64,000 bases of DNA from the NCBI RefSeq assembly GCF_020037025.1, contig NZ_JAIQLH010000043.1:22529-86528 (forward strand), read 5' to 3'. The notes under the pieces were generated by a model. It saw nothing but the letters and a program-made list of their open reading frames with translations. It was not told the origin of the DNA and made no database searches. The translations under genes were made by a program, and so were the position numbers. This DNA comes from Streptomyces huiliensis (GTDB lineage: Bacteria; Actinomycetota; Actinomycetes; Streptomycetales; Streptomycetaceae). The number at the start of each line of letters is the position of its first letter. Within the stretch, counting starts at the first letter, position 1. This document shows, one piece after another, positions 30,024-39,556 of this stretch.

Positions 30024-30503
30024 CCTAGGTCAGGGCTCCTCTCCACATTGTTTCACTTGCCGGGGGCGGTATGTTCCGCCACGACGCGGCGGTGTCGAGC
30101 CTACCCCCGAGGGAATGCCCGTCTTTTCGCGTACTCTCGGCGGATGCCCGGCTGCCGCTCGCGACTGTCCGGCTGCCCGCCGCACGCCCCGGGCAACCGG
30201 TCCTGGGCGGTAAAGATTCCCGGCCGGCGGGTGTCCGTCATGTGTCAAGCCTGCGGTGCGGCGCCGGAGCGCGCCTCTCGGAGGACGCCCGCGGGGCACC
30301 CGGCGGAAGGGCGCGGGGCACCCCGAGGAAGGGCGCGGGAAGCGGCCCGGGCTCGCTTTCGCCCGGATTCCCCGGGGACCAACACGACCCACCCCGGCGG
30401 AGGCCGTGCGAGGCCCTGCGTCTAGAGTGGCGTGGTACGCGCAAGTCTTCCCCGGCCGTCGGGCCGGATGTGCTTGCTGGCCTTATCTCTGTCAGGGGTG
30501 TGC
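30024..30503. other. 480-bp divergent intergenic region, tkt / ctaB
   Basis: No convincing gene on either strand. It holds a near-perfect 22-bp direct repeat (30291-30312 and 30313-30334, unit GCGGGGCACCC then GGAAGGGC) and TAGAGT (30423-30428), a good -10 for ctaB that would give a ~70-nt leader; no matching -35 was found. The tkt side holds the GAGGAG site near 30040. Confidence 0.55.
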
Positions 30504-31445
30504 GTGACGGCCGTCGAATCCCGTCCTGCGGGGGTACTCGTCGAGAGTCCCGGTCACCGGCCGTTCGGGGCCCGTGTCAAGGCTTTCGTGGCGTTGACGA
30601 AGCCGCGCGTCATCGAGCTGCTGCTGATGACGACGGTGCCGGTGATGTTCCTGGCCGCCGAAGGCGTCCCGGACATGTGGCTCGTGCTGGCCACCTGCTT
30701 CGGCGGTTACCTCTCCGCCGGCGGCGCGGGCGCGTTCAACATGTACTACGACCGCGACATCGACGCCATGATGGACCGGACGTCCCAGCGCCCGCTGGTC
30801 ACCGGCATGGTCTCGCCGCGCGAGTGCCTGGTCTTCGCCTCGGCGCTCACCGTCGGGTCGACCGTCTGGTTCTGGTTCCTGGTCAACCCCCTGTCGGCGA
30901 TGCTCTCGCTCGGCGCCTCGCTCTTCTACACCGTCGTCTACACGATGCTCCTCAAGCGCCGCACCGCGCAGAACATCGTGTGGGGCGGCATCGCGGGCTG
31001 CCTGCCGGTCATCATCGGCTGGTCCGCGGTGAAGAACGAGGTCTCCTGGGCCTCCCTGATCCTCTTCCTCGTCATCTTCTTCTGGACGCCGCCGCACTAC
31101 TGGCCGCTGTCGATGAAGGTGAAGGACGACTACGAGCGGGCCGGCGTCCCCATGCTGCCGGTCGTCGCGGGCAACAAGGCCGTCGCGCGGCAGATCGTCC
31201 TCTACAGCTGGGTGATGGTGGGCGTCTCGCTGCTGCTGACGCCGCTCGGGTACACCGGCTGGTTCTACACCGTGGTGGCCGTGGCCTGCGGCGCTCTGTG
31301 GCTCAAGGAGGCACACGCCCTCCAGGCCCGCGCCAAGGCCGGGGTCACCGGGGCGAAGCTGAAGGAGATGCGGCTGTTCCACTGGTCCATCACCTACGTC
31401 TCGCTGCTGTTCACCGCGGTCGCGATCGATCCCTTCCTGCGGTAG
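30504..31445 (+). CDS. ctaB: Heme O synthase (protoheme IX farnesyltransferase)
   Basis: 313-residue polytopic membrane enzyme that adds a farnesyl group to heme B, giving heme O for terminal oxidases. UbiA-superfamily motifs are seen: the first aspartate motif [20 protein letters not shown] (around residues 83-102) and the second [13 protein letters not shown], with about nine hydrophobic helices. GTG at 30504 is chosen because AGGGG lies 5 nt upstream; an in-frame ATG at 30432 would add an unconserved leader. ctaA, the next step, lies nearby on the opposite strand. Confidence 0.96.
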   Translation: MTAVESRPAGVLVESPGHRPFGARVKAFVALTKPRVIELLLMTTVPVMFLAAEGVPDMWLVLATCFGGYLSAGGAGAFNMYYDRDIDAMMDRTSQRPLVTGMVSPRECLVFASALTVGSTVWFWFLVNPLSAMLSLGASLFYTVVYTMLLKRRTAQNIVWGGIAGCLPVIIGWSAVKNEVSWASLILFLVIFFWTPPHYWPLSMKVKDDYERAGVPMLPVVAGNKAVARQIVLYSWVMVGVSLLLTPLGYTGWFYTVVAVACGALWLKEAHALQARAKAGVTGAKLKEMRLFHWSITYVSLLFTAVAIDPFLR

Positions 31446-31462
31446 TCCGACAGTCGCTTCGA

Positions 31463-31502
31463 ACGGGCGGCGCGGGTGGTCAAAGCCACCCGCGCCGCCC
31501 GT
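31463..31502 (+). terminator. ctaB terminator
   Basis: 17-bp perfect stem (31463-31479 with 31486-31502, ACGGGCGGCGCGGGTGG) around TCAAAG, 18 bp after the ctaB stop. Confidence 0.75.
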
Positions 31503-31537
31503 CGCCATTCCGGCTACCCGTCGGTAGCATCCTGGTC

Positions 31538-31912
31538 ATGGCAGACACCAAGCAGGCCGGCGACACCGAGGCCGGCAACGCCCCGCTGGACGCCAGGGCG
31601 CAGCGGCGGGCGGCCCGGCTGGCCAAGCAGATCGGCGACTTCGCACGGACCCACGGCGGGAGCGCGGAGGGTCAGCTCGCCCACATAGGGCGGGGCAGGA
31701 CCCGGATCGCCCTGGTGGGCGCGGACGGGGAGTGGGGGAACCTGGTGGCCCCCTCCTACGCCACGGCGGAGAAGGCCCTCGAACTGGCCGAGCCGGCGGG
31801 TCTGAGCGTCCAGGAGGACTTCGACGGGGAGATGGCCGCCAAGGTGCGCACCGGCCCGTACGAGTGGTCGCGGATGGCCGGGATCCAGCTGGGTGGGCCG
31901 TCCAACGGCTGA
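31538..31912 (+). CDS. Small conserved hypothetical protein
   Basis: 124 residues, no recognised domain. The N-terminal third is charged and probably flexible (DTKQAGDTEAGNAPLDARAQRRAARLAKQIG); the rest alternates short strands and helices ([29 protein letters not shown]). Soluble, no signal or membrane segment. ATG at 31538 lacks a clear ribosome-binding site. It lies between ctaB and ctaA and shares a bidirectional terminator with ctaA (31932-31969). From memory, a similar small gene occurs at this place in other Streptomyces, so it is likely real. Confidence 0.7.
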   Translation: MADTKQAGDTEAGNAPLDARAQRRAARLAKQIGDFARTHGGSAEGQLAHIGRGRTRIALVGADGEWGNLVAPSYATAEKALELAEPAGLSVQEDFDGEMAAKVRTGPYEWSRMAGIQLGGPSNG

Positions 31913-31931
31913 CCGGGCCGTACGGAAAACG

Positions 31932-31969
31932 CCGGAGGGGCGGACACGCTTTCGTGTCCGCCCCTCCGG
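31932..31969. terminator. Bidirectional terminator, hypothetical gene / ctaA
   Basis: 17-bp perfect stem CCGGAGGGGCGGACACG with its complement around a CTTT loop, midway between two convergent stop codons (31912 and 31986); TTTC follows on the plus strand and AAAA precedes it. Confidence 0.8.
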
Positions 31970-31985
31970 TTTCGTATGCGGTCGC

Positions 31986-32972
31986 TCAGCGCTCGGCGGC
32001 GGCCAGTTTCGCCGGCTCGGGCTCCGCGGCGGGGGACGGGAGCGTCACGAGCTCGCCGCGGTCCCGCAGCGAGAGGAAGGCCCGCAGGACGGCGATCCAG
32101 ACCAGGCAGGATCCGAACATGTGCGTGCCGACGACGAACTCGGGCGAGTCGTTGAAGTACTGCACGTAGCCGACGGCGCCCTGCAGCATCAGGACGGCGA
32201 ACAGCTCCACCACCCGGCGGCGCGGCCCGCCCGGCGCCTTCACGGCGCGCAGCGCGAACCACAGCGCCACCGTCAGGCCGAGCACGATGAACACCAGGTC
32301 CACGTGGAGCTGGGTGATCTCCCGGAAGTTCAGCGGGATGCGGTGGACGTCCTTCGACGCGTCGCCCGCGTGCTGCCCCGAGCCGGTGACCACCGTGCCC
32401 GCCACGATCAGCAGGACGGTCGAGACGACCAGCACCCAGCTCAGCTGGCGGACCGGGCGGGCCACCAGGTCGCGCGGCGCGTCGTCGCCCTCACCGGACC
32501 GGTGCCACATGACCACGGCGACGGTCAGCAGCGCCGTCGCGGCGAGGAAGTGCGCGGCGACGATGTACGGGTTGAGGCCGGTGAGGACCGTGACGCCGCC
32601 GATGATGCCGTTGCCCGCGACGATCCAGAACTGGGCCCAGCCCAGCCGGGTCAGGTCCCGGCGGCGCGGGCTCCGGGCGCGGGCCGCGATGATCGCGATG
32701 CCGACGACCACGCAGAGCACGTAGGTCAGCATGCGGTTGGTGAACTCGATGACGCCGTTGATGCCCATCGCCGGGGTGGGCGTGAGGCTGTCCTCGGTGC
32801 AGGTCGGCCACGTCGGGCAGCCCAGACCGGACTGCGTGAGCCGGACCGCGCCACCCGTCACCACGATGATCACGCCCATGACGACGCAGGCGAACGCGGC
32901 CCGCCGGACGAAGCGCGCGGAGGGCTGCCAGCGGTCGGCGATGGCCTGCAGAGGATTCAGCGAATTCGGCAC
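31986..32972 (-). CDS. ctaA: Heme A synthase
   Basis: 328-residue membrane protein of the COX15/CtaA family, oxidising heme O to heme A for cytochrome aa3 oxidase. Eight hydrophobic helices can be traced in two four-helix halves; heme-ligand histidines lie in VAAHFLAA, QLHVDLVF and GTHMFGSC. The extracytoplasmic CPTWPTC Cys pair, which in related enzymes forms a disulfide, sits in the first loop (residues ~52-58). C-terminal Pro/Ala-rich tail. ATG at 32972. Confidence 0.96.
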   Translation of the reverse strand: MPNSLNPLQAIADRWQPSARFVRRAAFACVVMGVIIVVTGGAVRLTQSGLGCPTWPTCTEDSLTPTPAMGINGVIEFTNRMLTYVLCVVVGIAIIAARARSPRRRDLTRLGWAQFWIVAGNGIIGGVTVLTGLNPYIVAAHFLAATALLTVAVVMWHRSGEGDDAPRDLVARPVRQLSWVLVVSTVLLIVAGTVVTGSGQHAGDASKDVHRIPLNFREITQLHVDLVFIVLGLTVALWFALRAVKAPGGPRRRVVELFAVLMLQGAVGYVQYFNDSPEFVVGTHMFGSCLVWIAVLRAFLSLRDRGELVTLPSPAAEPEPAKLAAAER

Positions 32973-33077
32973 GGGCTCATCGTAAGGGCCCGCTTGTGCA
33001 TGGATTCACGAGGGGTGGGGCGGGGCGCGAAAGCCGAGGTGAGCGCCGTGTCATCGGCGCTCACGCCGGCCGCGTGA

Positions 33078-33848
33078 TCACTCCCAGCGGAAGAAGCGGG
33101 CCGCCGCGCCGAGGCCCAGCACCGCCCACACGGCGAGGATGCCGAGGTCCCGCCAGGGCATCCCGGCGCCGTCCCGCAGCACGTCCCGGAGCCCGTCGGA
33201 GAGGGCCGAGATCGGCAGCAGCTCCAGCACCGCCCGGGCGGCGTCCGGGAAGCGGTCCAGCGGCACGATCACGCCACCGCCGACGAGCAGCAGCAGGAAG
33301 ACCAGGTTCGCCGCCGCCAGGGTCGCCTCCGCCTTCAGCGTGCCCGCCATCAGCAGGCCGAGGCCGGAGAACGCGGCCGTGCCGAGGACGAGCAGCAGGA
33401 GGACAGCGAACGGGTTGCCGTGCGGCGACCAGCCGAGCGCGAACGCGATCACCGTCAGCAGGACGACCTGGAGTACCTCGGTGACCAGCACCGACGCCGT
33501 CTTGGCGGCCATCAGCCCCCAGCGCGGCAGCGGGGACGCGCCGAGCCGCTTGAGCACCCCGTACCGCCGGTCGAAGCCGGTGGCGATGGCCTGGCCGGTG
33601 AAGGCGGTGGACAACACGGCCAGGGCGAGGATGCCGGGGGCGAGGAAGTCGACCGCCTTCCCGTCGCCCGTGTCCACGACGTCGACCGTGCTGAAGAGGA
33701 CCAGCAGCAGCGTCGGGATGACGACCGTCAGCAGCAGCTGCTCGCCGTTGCGCAGCAGCATCCGGGTCTCCAGCGCGGCCTGCGCGCGGATCATCCGGGG
33801 GAGGGGGGCGGCGCCGGGGCGGGGGGCGAAGGTTCCCGGGGTGGTCAT
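33078..33848 (-). CDS. ABC transporter permease (ABC-2 type)
   Basis: 256-residue integral membrane subunit of an ABC-2 exporter with about six hydrophobic helices (for example LLLTVVIPTLLLVLFSTV, ILALAVLSTAFTGQAIATG, LVFLLLLVGGGVIVPL). It pairs with the ATPase just upstream, overlapping by four bases (33845-33848). The substrate is unknown: such pairs export drugs, lipids or polysaccharides. From memory, this pair lies next to the suf operon in many actinobacteria, on the opposite strand from sufR. Confidence 0.93.
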   Translation of the reverse strand: MTTPGTFAPRPGAAPLPRMIRAQAALETRMLLRNGEQLLLTVVIPTLLLVLFSTVDVVDTGDGKAVDFLAPGILALAVLSTAFTGQAIATGFDRRYGVLKRLGASPLPRWGLMAAKTASVLVTEVLQVVLLTVIAFALGWSPHGNPFAVLLLLVLGTAAFSGLGLLMAGTLKAEATLAAANLVFLLLLVGGGVIVPLDRFPDAARAVLELLPISALSDGLRDVLRDGAGMPWRDLGILAVWAVLGLGAAARFFRWE

Positions 33849-34792
33849 GCGCGCAGCTCCTTGCCCGTCAGTTCGAGGAAGACGTCCTCCAGGGTGTGCC
33901 GCTCCACGGCTATCCGGTCCGGCATCACGCCGTGCTGCGCGCACCAGGTGGTCACCGTGGCGAGCAGCTGCGGGTCGACGGAGCCGGTGACCCGGTACGA
34001 GCCGGGGGTGAGCTCGACGGCCGCGCAGTCGGCGGGGAGGGCCTTGAGGAGGGAGGCGACGTCCAGGCCGGCCCGGCCGGTGAAGCGGAGGGTGTTCTCC
34101 GCGCCGCCCTTGCACAGCTCCTCGGGGCTGCCCTGGGCGATGACCCGGCCGGCGTCGATGATCGCGACGTCGTCGGCGAGCTCCTCCGCCTCCTCCATGT
34201 GGTGGGTGGTGAGCACGACGGTGACGCCGTCCTCGCGCAGCTCCCGGACCAGGTCCCAGGTCGCGCGGCGCGCCTGGGGGTCGAGGCCGGCCGTGGGCTC
34301 GTCCAGGAAGACCAGCTCGGGGCGGCCGACCACGGCCATGGCCAGGGAGAGCCGCTGCTGCTGGCCGCCGGAGAGCCGCCGGTACGTCGTGCGTCCGCAG
34401 GAGTCCAGGCCGAGGCGTTCGATCAGCATGCCCACGTCCAGCGGGTGGGCGTGCAGGGCGGCCAAGTGCCGCAGCATCTCGTCGGCGCGGGCGCCCGAGT
34501 AGATCCCGCCGCTCTGCAGCATCACGCCGACGCGCGGGCGCAGGGTGGCGGCGTCGGCCACCGGATCGAGGCCGAGGACGCGGACGGTGCCGGCGTCGGG
34601 GCGGCGGTAGCCCTCGCAGGTCTCGACGGTGGTGGTCTTGCCGGCCCCGTTGGGGCCGAGGACGGCGGTGAGGGTGCCGGCCGCGACGGACAGGTCGAGA
34701 CCGTCCACCGCGGTCTTCCGCCCGTACCGCTTGACGAGGCCGTGGACCTCGACCGCCGGGGTCCGGGGGTCCTCCGGGAAGGCGCTGCGCAT
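33845..34792 (-). CDS. ABC transporter ATP-binding protein
   Basis: 315-residue ATPase with Walker A GPNGAGKTTT (near residue 45), signature LSGGQQQRLSLAMA, Walker B LVFLDEPTAGLDP and switch His in TTHHMEE, followed by a C-terminal ~90-residue domain of the DrrA/YhaQ type ending in ERHTLEDVFLELTGKELRA. It forms a two-gene exporter with the permease at 33078-33848. Divergent from sufR across ~150 bp. Confidence 0.95.
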   Translation of the reverse strand: MRSAFPEDPRTPAVEVHGLVKRYGRKTAVDGLDLSVAAGTLTAVLGPNGAGKTTTVETCEGYRRPDAGTVRVLGLDPVADAATLRPRVGVMLQSGGIYSGARADEMLRHLAALHAHPLDVGMLIERLGLDSCGRTTYRRLSGGQQQRLSLAMAVVGRPELVFLDEPTAGLDPQARRATWDLVRELREDGVTVVLTTHHMEEAEELADDVAIIDAGRVIAQGSPEELCKGGAENTLRFTGRAGLDVASLLKALPADCAAVELTPGSYRVTGSVDPQLLATVTTWCAQHGVMPDRIAVERHTLEDVFLELTGKELRA

Positions 34793-34905
34793 GGCGGGAA
34801 GTCTACGAACCCCGCGGGCCTCCCGATGCCGCCGGGGTGCGTGATCGCCGTGCCGGTTAGGTGACCCTTAGTGATCGAGACCACCGCCGGACGGGGCGTC
34901 GAGGC

Positions 34906-34944
34906 TTGTCCCGGCTCAGGTAATTACGCAACAATGGTGTTGTG
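34906..34944 (+). promoter_or_regulatory. Putative leaderless sufR promoter with CAACA-n4-TGTTG operator
   Basis: TTGTCC (34906-34911), an 18-bp spacer and AACAAT (34930-34935) would place transcription start at or next to the sufR GTG (34942). The perfect inverted repeat CAACA-ATGG-TGTTG (34929-34942) covers the -10 and the start codon, where an autoregulating SufR would block transcription. No ribosome-binding site precedes the GTG. All of this is inference from position and symmetry. Confidence 0.45.
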
Positions 34945-35799
34945 AAATACGCGGGCGAGGCACCGGAAGGGCCCCCGGCCGGTACGGCCGCCGGACCCGG
35001 ATCGCCCGTACCCGCGGCCGGTACGCCCGTGCCCGCGGCTCGCGAGGCCGTATCCCCGGTGTCCCCGGCGGCCCCGGCACGCGAGGAGCAGCGTGCCCAC
35101 GACGAGCAGCGCGGCACCCGCGCGCGCGTGGCCCGCTCCATCCTCGACCACGGCCCGTCCACCGCCGCCGAGCTGGCCCTGCGCCTGGAGCTCACCCAGG
35201 CGGCGGTCCGCCGCCACCTGGACGTGCTGGCCGCCGAGGGCATGGTCGAGCCCCGCGAGAAGCGGGTCTACGGCACCCGCACCCGCGGCCGCCCCGCCAA
35301 GGTCTTCGTCCTGACGGACTGCGGCCGGGACGCCTTCGACCAGGCCTACGACAAGCTCGCGGCCGACGCCCTGCGCTGGATCGCCCAGGCCGCCGGCGGC
35401 GGCGAGATGGGCGAGGCCGCGGTCGCCGCGTTCGCCCGGGCCCGGATGGCCGCCCAGGCCGAGGGCTACCGGGCGGCCCTGGAGGCCGCGCCCCCCGAGG
35501 AGCGGGCCCGCCTGCTGGCCAGGGCATTGACCGAGGACGGGTACGCTGCTACGGCGCGCACAGCGCCGGTCGGCGAACAGCTCTGCCAGCACCACTGCCC
35601 GGTCGCCCATGTCGCCGAGCAGTTCCCGCAGCTGTGCGAGGCGGAGACCGAGGTCTTCTCCCGCCTGCTCGGGACGCATGTGCAACGTCTTGCCACCATC
35701 GCCCACGGCGACGGGGTGTGCACGACGTTCATCCCCAAGACAGCGTCCACCGAGACGACCACCGCATCCACCAGCACGGCCGGGAGGAACCCCGCATGA
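34942..35799 (+). CDS. sufR: Iron-sulfur sensing repressor of the suf operon (SufR-like)
   Basis: 285-residue winged-helix regulator. After an Ala/Pro-rich N-terminal region (~1-48) comes an HTH domain ([31 protein letters not shown], ~73-103), and a C-terminal cluster-binding region with Cys215, Cys219, Cys232 and Cys260 ([10 protein letters not shown]...QLCEAE...GDGVCTTF), as in SufR proteins that bind an Fe-S cluster and repress suf when clusters are plentiful. Its stop overlaps the sufB ATG by four bases, so regulator and assembly genes are one operon. The GTG start may be leaderless. Confidence 0.93.
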   Translation: MKYAGEAPEGPPAGTAAGPGSPVPAAGTPVPAAREAVSPVSPAAPAREEQRAHDEQRGTRARVARSILDHGPSTAAELALRLELTQAAVRRHLDVLAAEGMVEPREKRVYGTRTRGRPAKVFVLTDCGRDAFDQAYDKLAADALRWIAQAAGGGEMGEAAVAAFARARMAAQAEGYRAALEAAPPEERARLLARALTEDGYAATARTAPVGEQLCQHHCPVAHVAEQFPQLCEAETEVFSRLLGTHVQRLATIAHGDGVCTTFIPKTASTETTTASTSTAGRNPA

Positions 35800-37217
35800 C
35801 TCTCCCCACGGAGACTGCCCACCCTGAGCTTGAGGGCCTGGGCACGTACGAATACGGCTGGGCCGACTCCGACGCGGCCGGCGCCGCGGCCAAGCGCGGC
35901 CTCTCCGAGGAGGTCGTCCGCGACATCTCGGCGAAGAAGTCCGAGCCGGAGTGGATGCTCAAGCTGCGTCTGAAGGGCCTGCGGCTCTTCGACAAGAAGC
36001 CCATGCCGACCTGGGGCTCCGACCTCACCGGCATCGACTTCGACAACATCAAGTACTTCGTCCGCTCCACGGAGAAGCAGGCCGCCTCCTGGGAGGACCT
36101 GCCCGAGGACATCAAGAACACCTACGACAAGCTGGGCATCCCCGAGGCGGAGAAGCAGCGCCTCGTCGCCGGTGTCGCCGCCCAGTACGAGTCCGAGGTC
36201 GTCTACCACCAGATCCGTGAGGACCTGGAGGAGCAGGGCGTCATCTTCCTGGACACCGACACCGCCCTGAAGGAGCACCCCGAGCTCTTCCAGGAGTACT
36301 TCGGCACGGTCATCCCGGTCGGTGACAACAAGTTCGCCTCGCTGAACTCGGCCGTGTGGTCCGGTGGCTCCTTCATCTACGTCCCGCCGGGCGTTCACGT
36401 CGACATCCCGCTCCAGGCCTACTTCCGGATCAACACGGAGAACATGGGCCAGTTCGAGCGGACGCTGATCATCGTCGACGAGAACGCCTACGTGCACTAC
36501 GTCGAGGGCTGCACCGCCCCGATCTACTCCTCCGACTCGCTGCACAGTGCCGTCGTGGAGATCATCGTCAAGAAGGGTGGCCGCTGCCGCTACACGACCA
36601 TCCAGAACTGGTCGAACAACGTCTACAACCTGGTCACCAAGCGCGCCGTGGCGTACGAGGGCGCGACCATGGAGTGGGTCGACGGCAACATCGGCTCCAA
36701 GGTGACGATGAAGTACCCCGCCGTCTACCTGATGGGCGAGCACGCCAAGGGCGAGACGCTGTCCATCGCCTTCTCCGGCGAGGGCCAGCACCAGGACGCC
36801 GGCGCCAAGATGGTCCACATGGCGCCCAACACCTCCTCCAACATCGTCTCCAAGTCGGTGGCGCGGGGCGGCGGCCGTACCTCGTACCGCGGTCTCATCG
36901 AGATCGGTGAGGGCGCCCACGGCTCCAAGTCCAACGTGCTCTGCGACGCGCTGCTGGTGGACACCATCTCCCGTTCGGACACCTACCCCTACGTGGACGT
37001 CCGCGAGGACGACGTGTCCATGGGCCACGAGGCGACCGTCTCCAAGGTCAGCGACGACCAGCTCTTCTACCTGATGAGCCGCGGTCTGTCGGAGGACGAG
37101 GCCATGGCGATGATCGTGCGCGGCTTCGTCGAGCCGATCGCCCGCGAGCTGCCGATGGAGTACGCGCTGGAGCTCAACCGGCTGATCGAGCTGCAGATGG
37201 AAGGCTCGGTCGGCTGA
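35796..37217 (+). CDS. sufB: Fe-S cluster assembly scaffold protein SufB
   Basis: 473-residue scaffold subunit of the SufBCD complex where [Fe-S] clusters are built. The core blocks [31 protein letters not shown] (with the conserved Cys), [19 protein letters not shown] and the C-terminal [21 protein letters not shown] are present. The ATG at 35796 has GGGAGGAAC upstream and overlaps the sufR stop. No intein is present, unlike in some mycobacteria. Confidence 0.98.
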   Translation: MTLPTETAHPELEGLGTYEYGWADSDAAGAAAKRGLSEEVVRDISAKKSEPEWMLKLRLKGLRLFDKKPMPTWGSDLTGIDFDNIKYFVRSTEKQAASWEDLPEDIKNTYDKLGIPEAEKQRLVAGVAAQYESEVVYHQIREDLEEQGVIFLDTDTALKEHPELFQEYFGTVIPVGDNKFASLNSAVWSGGSFIYVPPGVHVDIPLQAYFRINTENMGQFERTLIIVDENAYVHYVEGCTAPIYSSDSLHSAVVEIIVKKGGRCRYTTIQNWSNNVYNLVTKRAVAYEGATMEWVDGNIGSKVTMKYPAVYLMGEHAKGETLSIAFSGEGQHQDAGAKMVHMAPNTSSNIVSKSVARGGGRTSYRGLIEIGEGAHGSKSNVLCDALLVDTISRSDTYPYVDVREDDVSMGHEATVSKVSDDQLFYLMSRGLSEDEAMAMIVRGFVEPIARELPMEYALELNRLIELQMEGSVG

Positions 37218-37276
37218 CGCCCGCCGCCTTCGACCGCAGCGACCCTTTTTGACAGGAAGAGAGCACCACGACAGCC

Positions 37277-38458
37277 ATGGCTGACAACACTCCCGCCGGC
37301 AGCACCACCGACGGCGCCATCCAGGTGGGCGGGGCCAAGCAGCCCATCGACGCGCGGGTCAGCGCCCCCGCCTCGTACGACGTCGCCGACTTCCCCGTGC
37401 CGCACGGCCGTGAGGAGGAGTGGCGGTTCACCCCGCTGGAGCGCCTCCGCGGCCTGCACGACGGCACCGCGGTGGCCGACGGCGCCGGCGTCAAGGTCGA
37501 GGTGACCGCCCCCGAAGGCGTCACCGTGGAGACCGTCGGCCGGGACGACGCCCGGCTCGGCAAGGCCGGCAAGCCCGTCGACCGGGTGGCCGCCCAGGCG
37601 TACAGCTCCTTCGAGAAGGCGTCCGTCGTCTCGATCCCCAAGAACACCGTGCTCACCGAGCCCGTGCGGATCGCCGTGCACGGCGAGGGCGGCGTGGCCT
37701 ACGGCCACCAGGTCGTCGAGATCGGCGCCTTCTCCGAGGCCATCGTCGTCATCGACCACACCGGCGACGCCACCCTGGCCGCCAACGTCGAGTACCTGCT
37801 CGGCGACGGCGCCAAGCTCACCGTCGTCTCCGTCCAGGACTGGGACGACTCGGCGGTGCACGCCGCGCAGCACACCGCGCTGGTCGGCCGCGACGCCCGC
37901 TTCAAGTCCGTGATCGTCACCTTCGGCGGCGACCTGGTCCGGCTGCACCCGCGCGTCGTCTACGGCGCCCCCGGTGGCGAGGCCGAGCTCTACGGCCTGT
38001 ACTTCACCGACAACGGCCAGCACCAGGAGCACCGCCTCTTCGTCGACCACGACACGCCGCACTGCCGCAGCAACGTGGTCTTCAAGGGCGCCCTCCAGGG
38101 CAAGGACGCGCACGCCGTCTGGATCGGCGACGTCCTCATCCGCGCCGCGGCCGAGGGCACCGACACCTACGAGCTCAACCGCAACCTCGTCCTCACCGAC
38201 GGCGCCCGCGTCGACTCGGTCCCCAACCTGGAGATCGAGACCGGTGAGATCGTCGGCGCCGGCCACGCCTCGGCGACCGGCCGCTTCGACGACGAGCAGC
38301 TGTTCTACCTGATGGCCCGCGGCATCCCGGCCGACGAGGCCCGCCGGCTGGTCGTCCGCGGCTTCTTCGCCGAGCTCGTCCAGCAGATCGGCATTCCCGA
38401 GCTGGAGGAGCGCCTGATCGCCAAGATCGAGGCCGAGCTGGAGGCGTCCGTCGCATGA
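37277..38458 (+). CDS. sufD: Fe-S cluster assembly protein SufD
   Basis: 393-residue partner of SufB in the SufBCD scaffold. It shares the beta-helix core (LHPRVVYGAPGGEAELYGLYF) and the C-terminal signature ATGRFDDEQLFYLMARGIPADEARRLVVRGF with the conserved His in DTPHCRSNVVFKG. The ATG at 37277 follows GGAAGAGAGC. Its stop overlaps the next gene by four bases (38455-38458). Confidence 0.97.
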   Translation: MADNTPAGSTTDGAIQVGGAKQPIDARVSAPASYDVADFPVPHGREEEWRFTPLERLRGLHDGTAVADGAGVKVEVTAPEGVTVETVGRDDARLGKAGKPVDRVAAQAYSSFEKASVVSIPKNTVLTEPVRIAVHGEGGVAYGHQVVEIGAFSEAIVVIDHTGDATLAANVEYLLGDGAKLTVVSVQDWDDSAVHAAQHTALVGRDARFKSVIVTFGGDLVRLHPRVVYGAPGGEAELYGLYFTDNGQHQEHRLFVDHDTPHCRSNVVFKGALQGKDAHAVWIGDVLIRAAAEGTDTYELNRNLVLTDGARVDSVPNLEIETGEIVGAGHASATGRFDDEQLFYLMARGIPADEARRLVVRGFFAELVQQIGIPELEERLIAKIEAELEASVA

Positions 38459-38784
38459 CCTACGTACGCGTCGCCGCGCTCGGTGAACTGGAGGATGACA
38501 CGCCCAAGCGGGTGGAGGTCGACGGCACCCCCGTGTCGATCGTCCGCACCGAGGGCGAGGTCTTCGCCATCCACGACATCTGCTCGCACGCCAACGTCTC
38601 GCTCTCCGAGGGCGAGGTGGAGGACTGCGCCATCGAATGCTGGCTGCACGGCTCCACCTTCGACCTGCGCACCGGAAAGCCCTCGGGTCTCCCGGCCACC
38701 CGACCGGTCCCCGTTTACCCCGTCAAGATCGAAGGAGACGGCCCAGACGCGTCTGTGCTCGTTTCCATCACCCAGGAGTCCTGA
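38455..38784 (+). CDS. Rieske-type ferredoxin of the suf operon
   Basis: 109-residue soluble [2Fe-2S] ferredoxin of the non-heme-oxygenase type. Ligands Cys43-x-His45 (DICSHANV) and Cys62-x2-His65 (ECWLHGSTFD) are complete; there is no extra disulfide Cys pair, unlike the exported Rieske protein at 5454-5891. It sits between sufD and sufC as is common in actinobacteria and may feed electrons to cluster assembly; this role is inferred from location. Confidence 0.93.
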   Translation: MTYVRVAALGELEDDTPKRVEVDGTPVSIVRTEGEVFAIHDICSHANVSLSEGEVEDCAIECWLHGSTFDLRTGKPSGLPATRPVPVYPVKIEGDGPDASVLVSITQES

Positions 38785-38791
38785 GTTCCCC

Positions 38792-39556
38792 ATGGCAACG
38801 CTTGAGATCCACGACCTGCACGTCTCCGTCGACGCCGAAGGCGGCCCCCGGGAGATCCTGCGTGGCGTCGACCTGACCGTGAAGCAGGGCGAGACCCACG
38901 CCATCATGGGCCCGAACGGCTCCGGCAAGTCCACCCTGGCCTACTCGCTGGCGGGCCACCCCAAGTACACGATCACCGGCGGCACCGTCACCCTCGACGG
39001 CGAGGACGTCCTGGAGATGTCCGTCGACGAGCGCGCCCGCGCCGGCGTCTTCCTCGCCATGCAGTACCCGGTCGAGGTGCCCGGCGTCTCGGTCTCCAAC
39101 TTCCTCCGCACCTCCGCCACCGCGATCCGCGGCGAGGCCCCCAAGCTGCGCACCTGGGTCAAGGAGGTCAAGGAGTCCATGGCGCGCCTGCACATGGACC
39201 CCTCCTTCGCCGAGCGCAACGTCAACGAGGGCTTCTCCGGTGGTGAGAAGAAGCGGCACGAGATCCTCCAGCTGGAGCTCCTCAAGCCGAAGATCGCGAT
39301 TCTGGACGAGACCGACTCGGGCCTGGACGTCGACGCCCTGCGCATCGTCTCCGAGGGCGTCAACCGGGTCCGTGACACCGGTGAGGTGGGCACCCTGCTG
39401 ATCACGCACTACACCCGCATCCTGCGCTACATCAAGCCGGACTTCGTGCACGTGTTCGCGAACGGCCGCATCGCCGAGTCCGGCGGCGCCGAGCTCGCCG
39501 ACAAGCTGGAGGAAGAGGGCTACGAGGCGTACACGACGGGAGGCGTCACCGCGTGA
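38792..39556 (+). CDS. sufC: Fe-S cluster assembly ATPase SufC
   Basis: 254-residue ABC-type ATPase that drives conformational change in SufBCD. Walker A GPNGSGKSTLAYSLAGH near residue 38, signature FSGGEKKRHEILQLELL, Walker B AILDETDSGLDVDAL, and the switch His in LLITHYTRIL are present. ATG at 38792, 7 bp after the ferredoxin; its stop overlaps sufS by four bases. Confidence 0.98.
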   Translation: MATLEIHDLHVSVDAEGGPREILRGVDLTVKQGETHAIMGPNGSGKSTLAYSLAGHPKYTITGGTVTLDGEDVLEMSVDERARAGVFLAMQYPVEVPGVSVSNFLRTSATAIRGEAPKLRTWVKEVKESMARLHMDPSFAERNVNEGFSGGEKKRHEILQLELLKPKIAILDETDSGLDVDALRIVSEGVNRVRDTGEVGTLLITHYTRILRYIKPDFVHVFANGRIAESGGAELADKLEEEGYEAYTTGGVTA

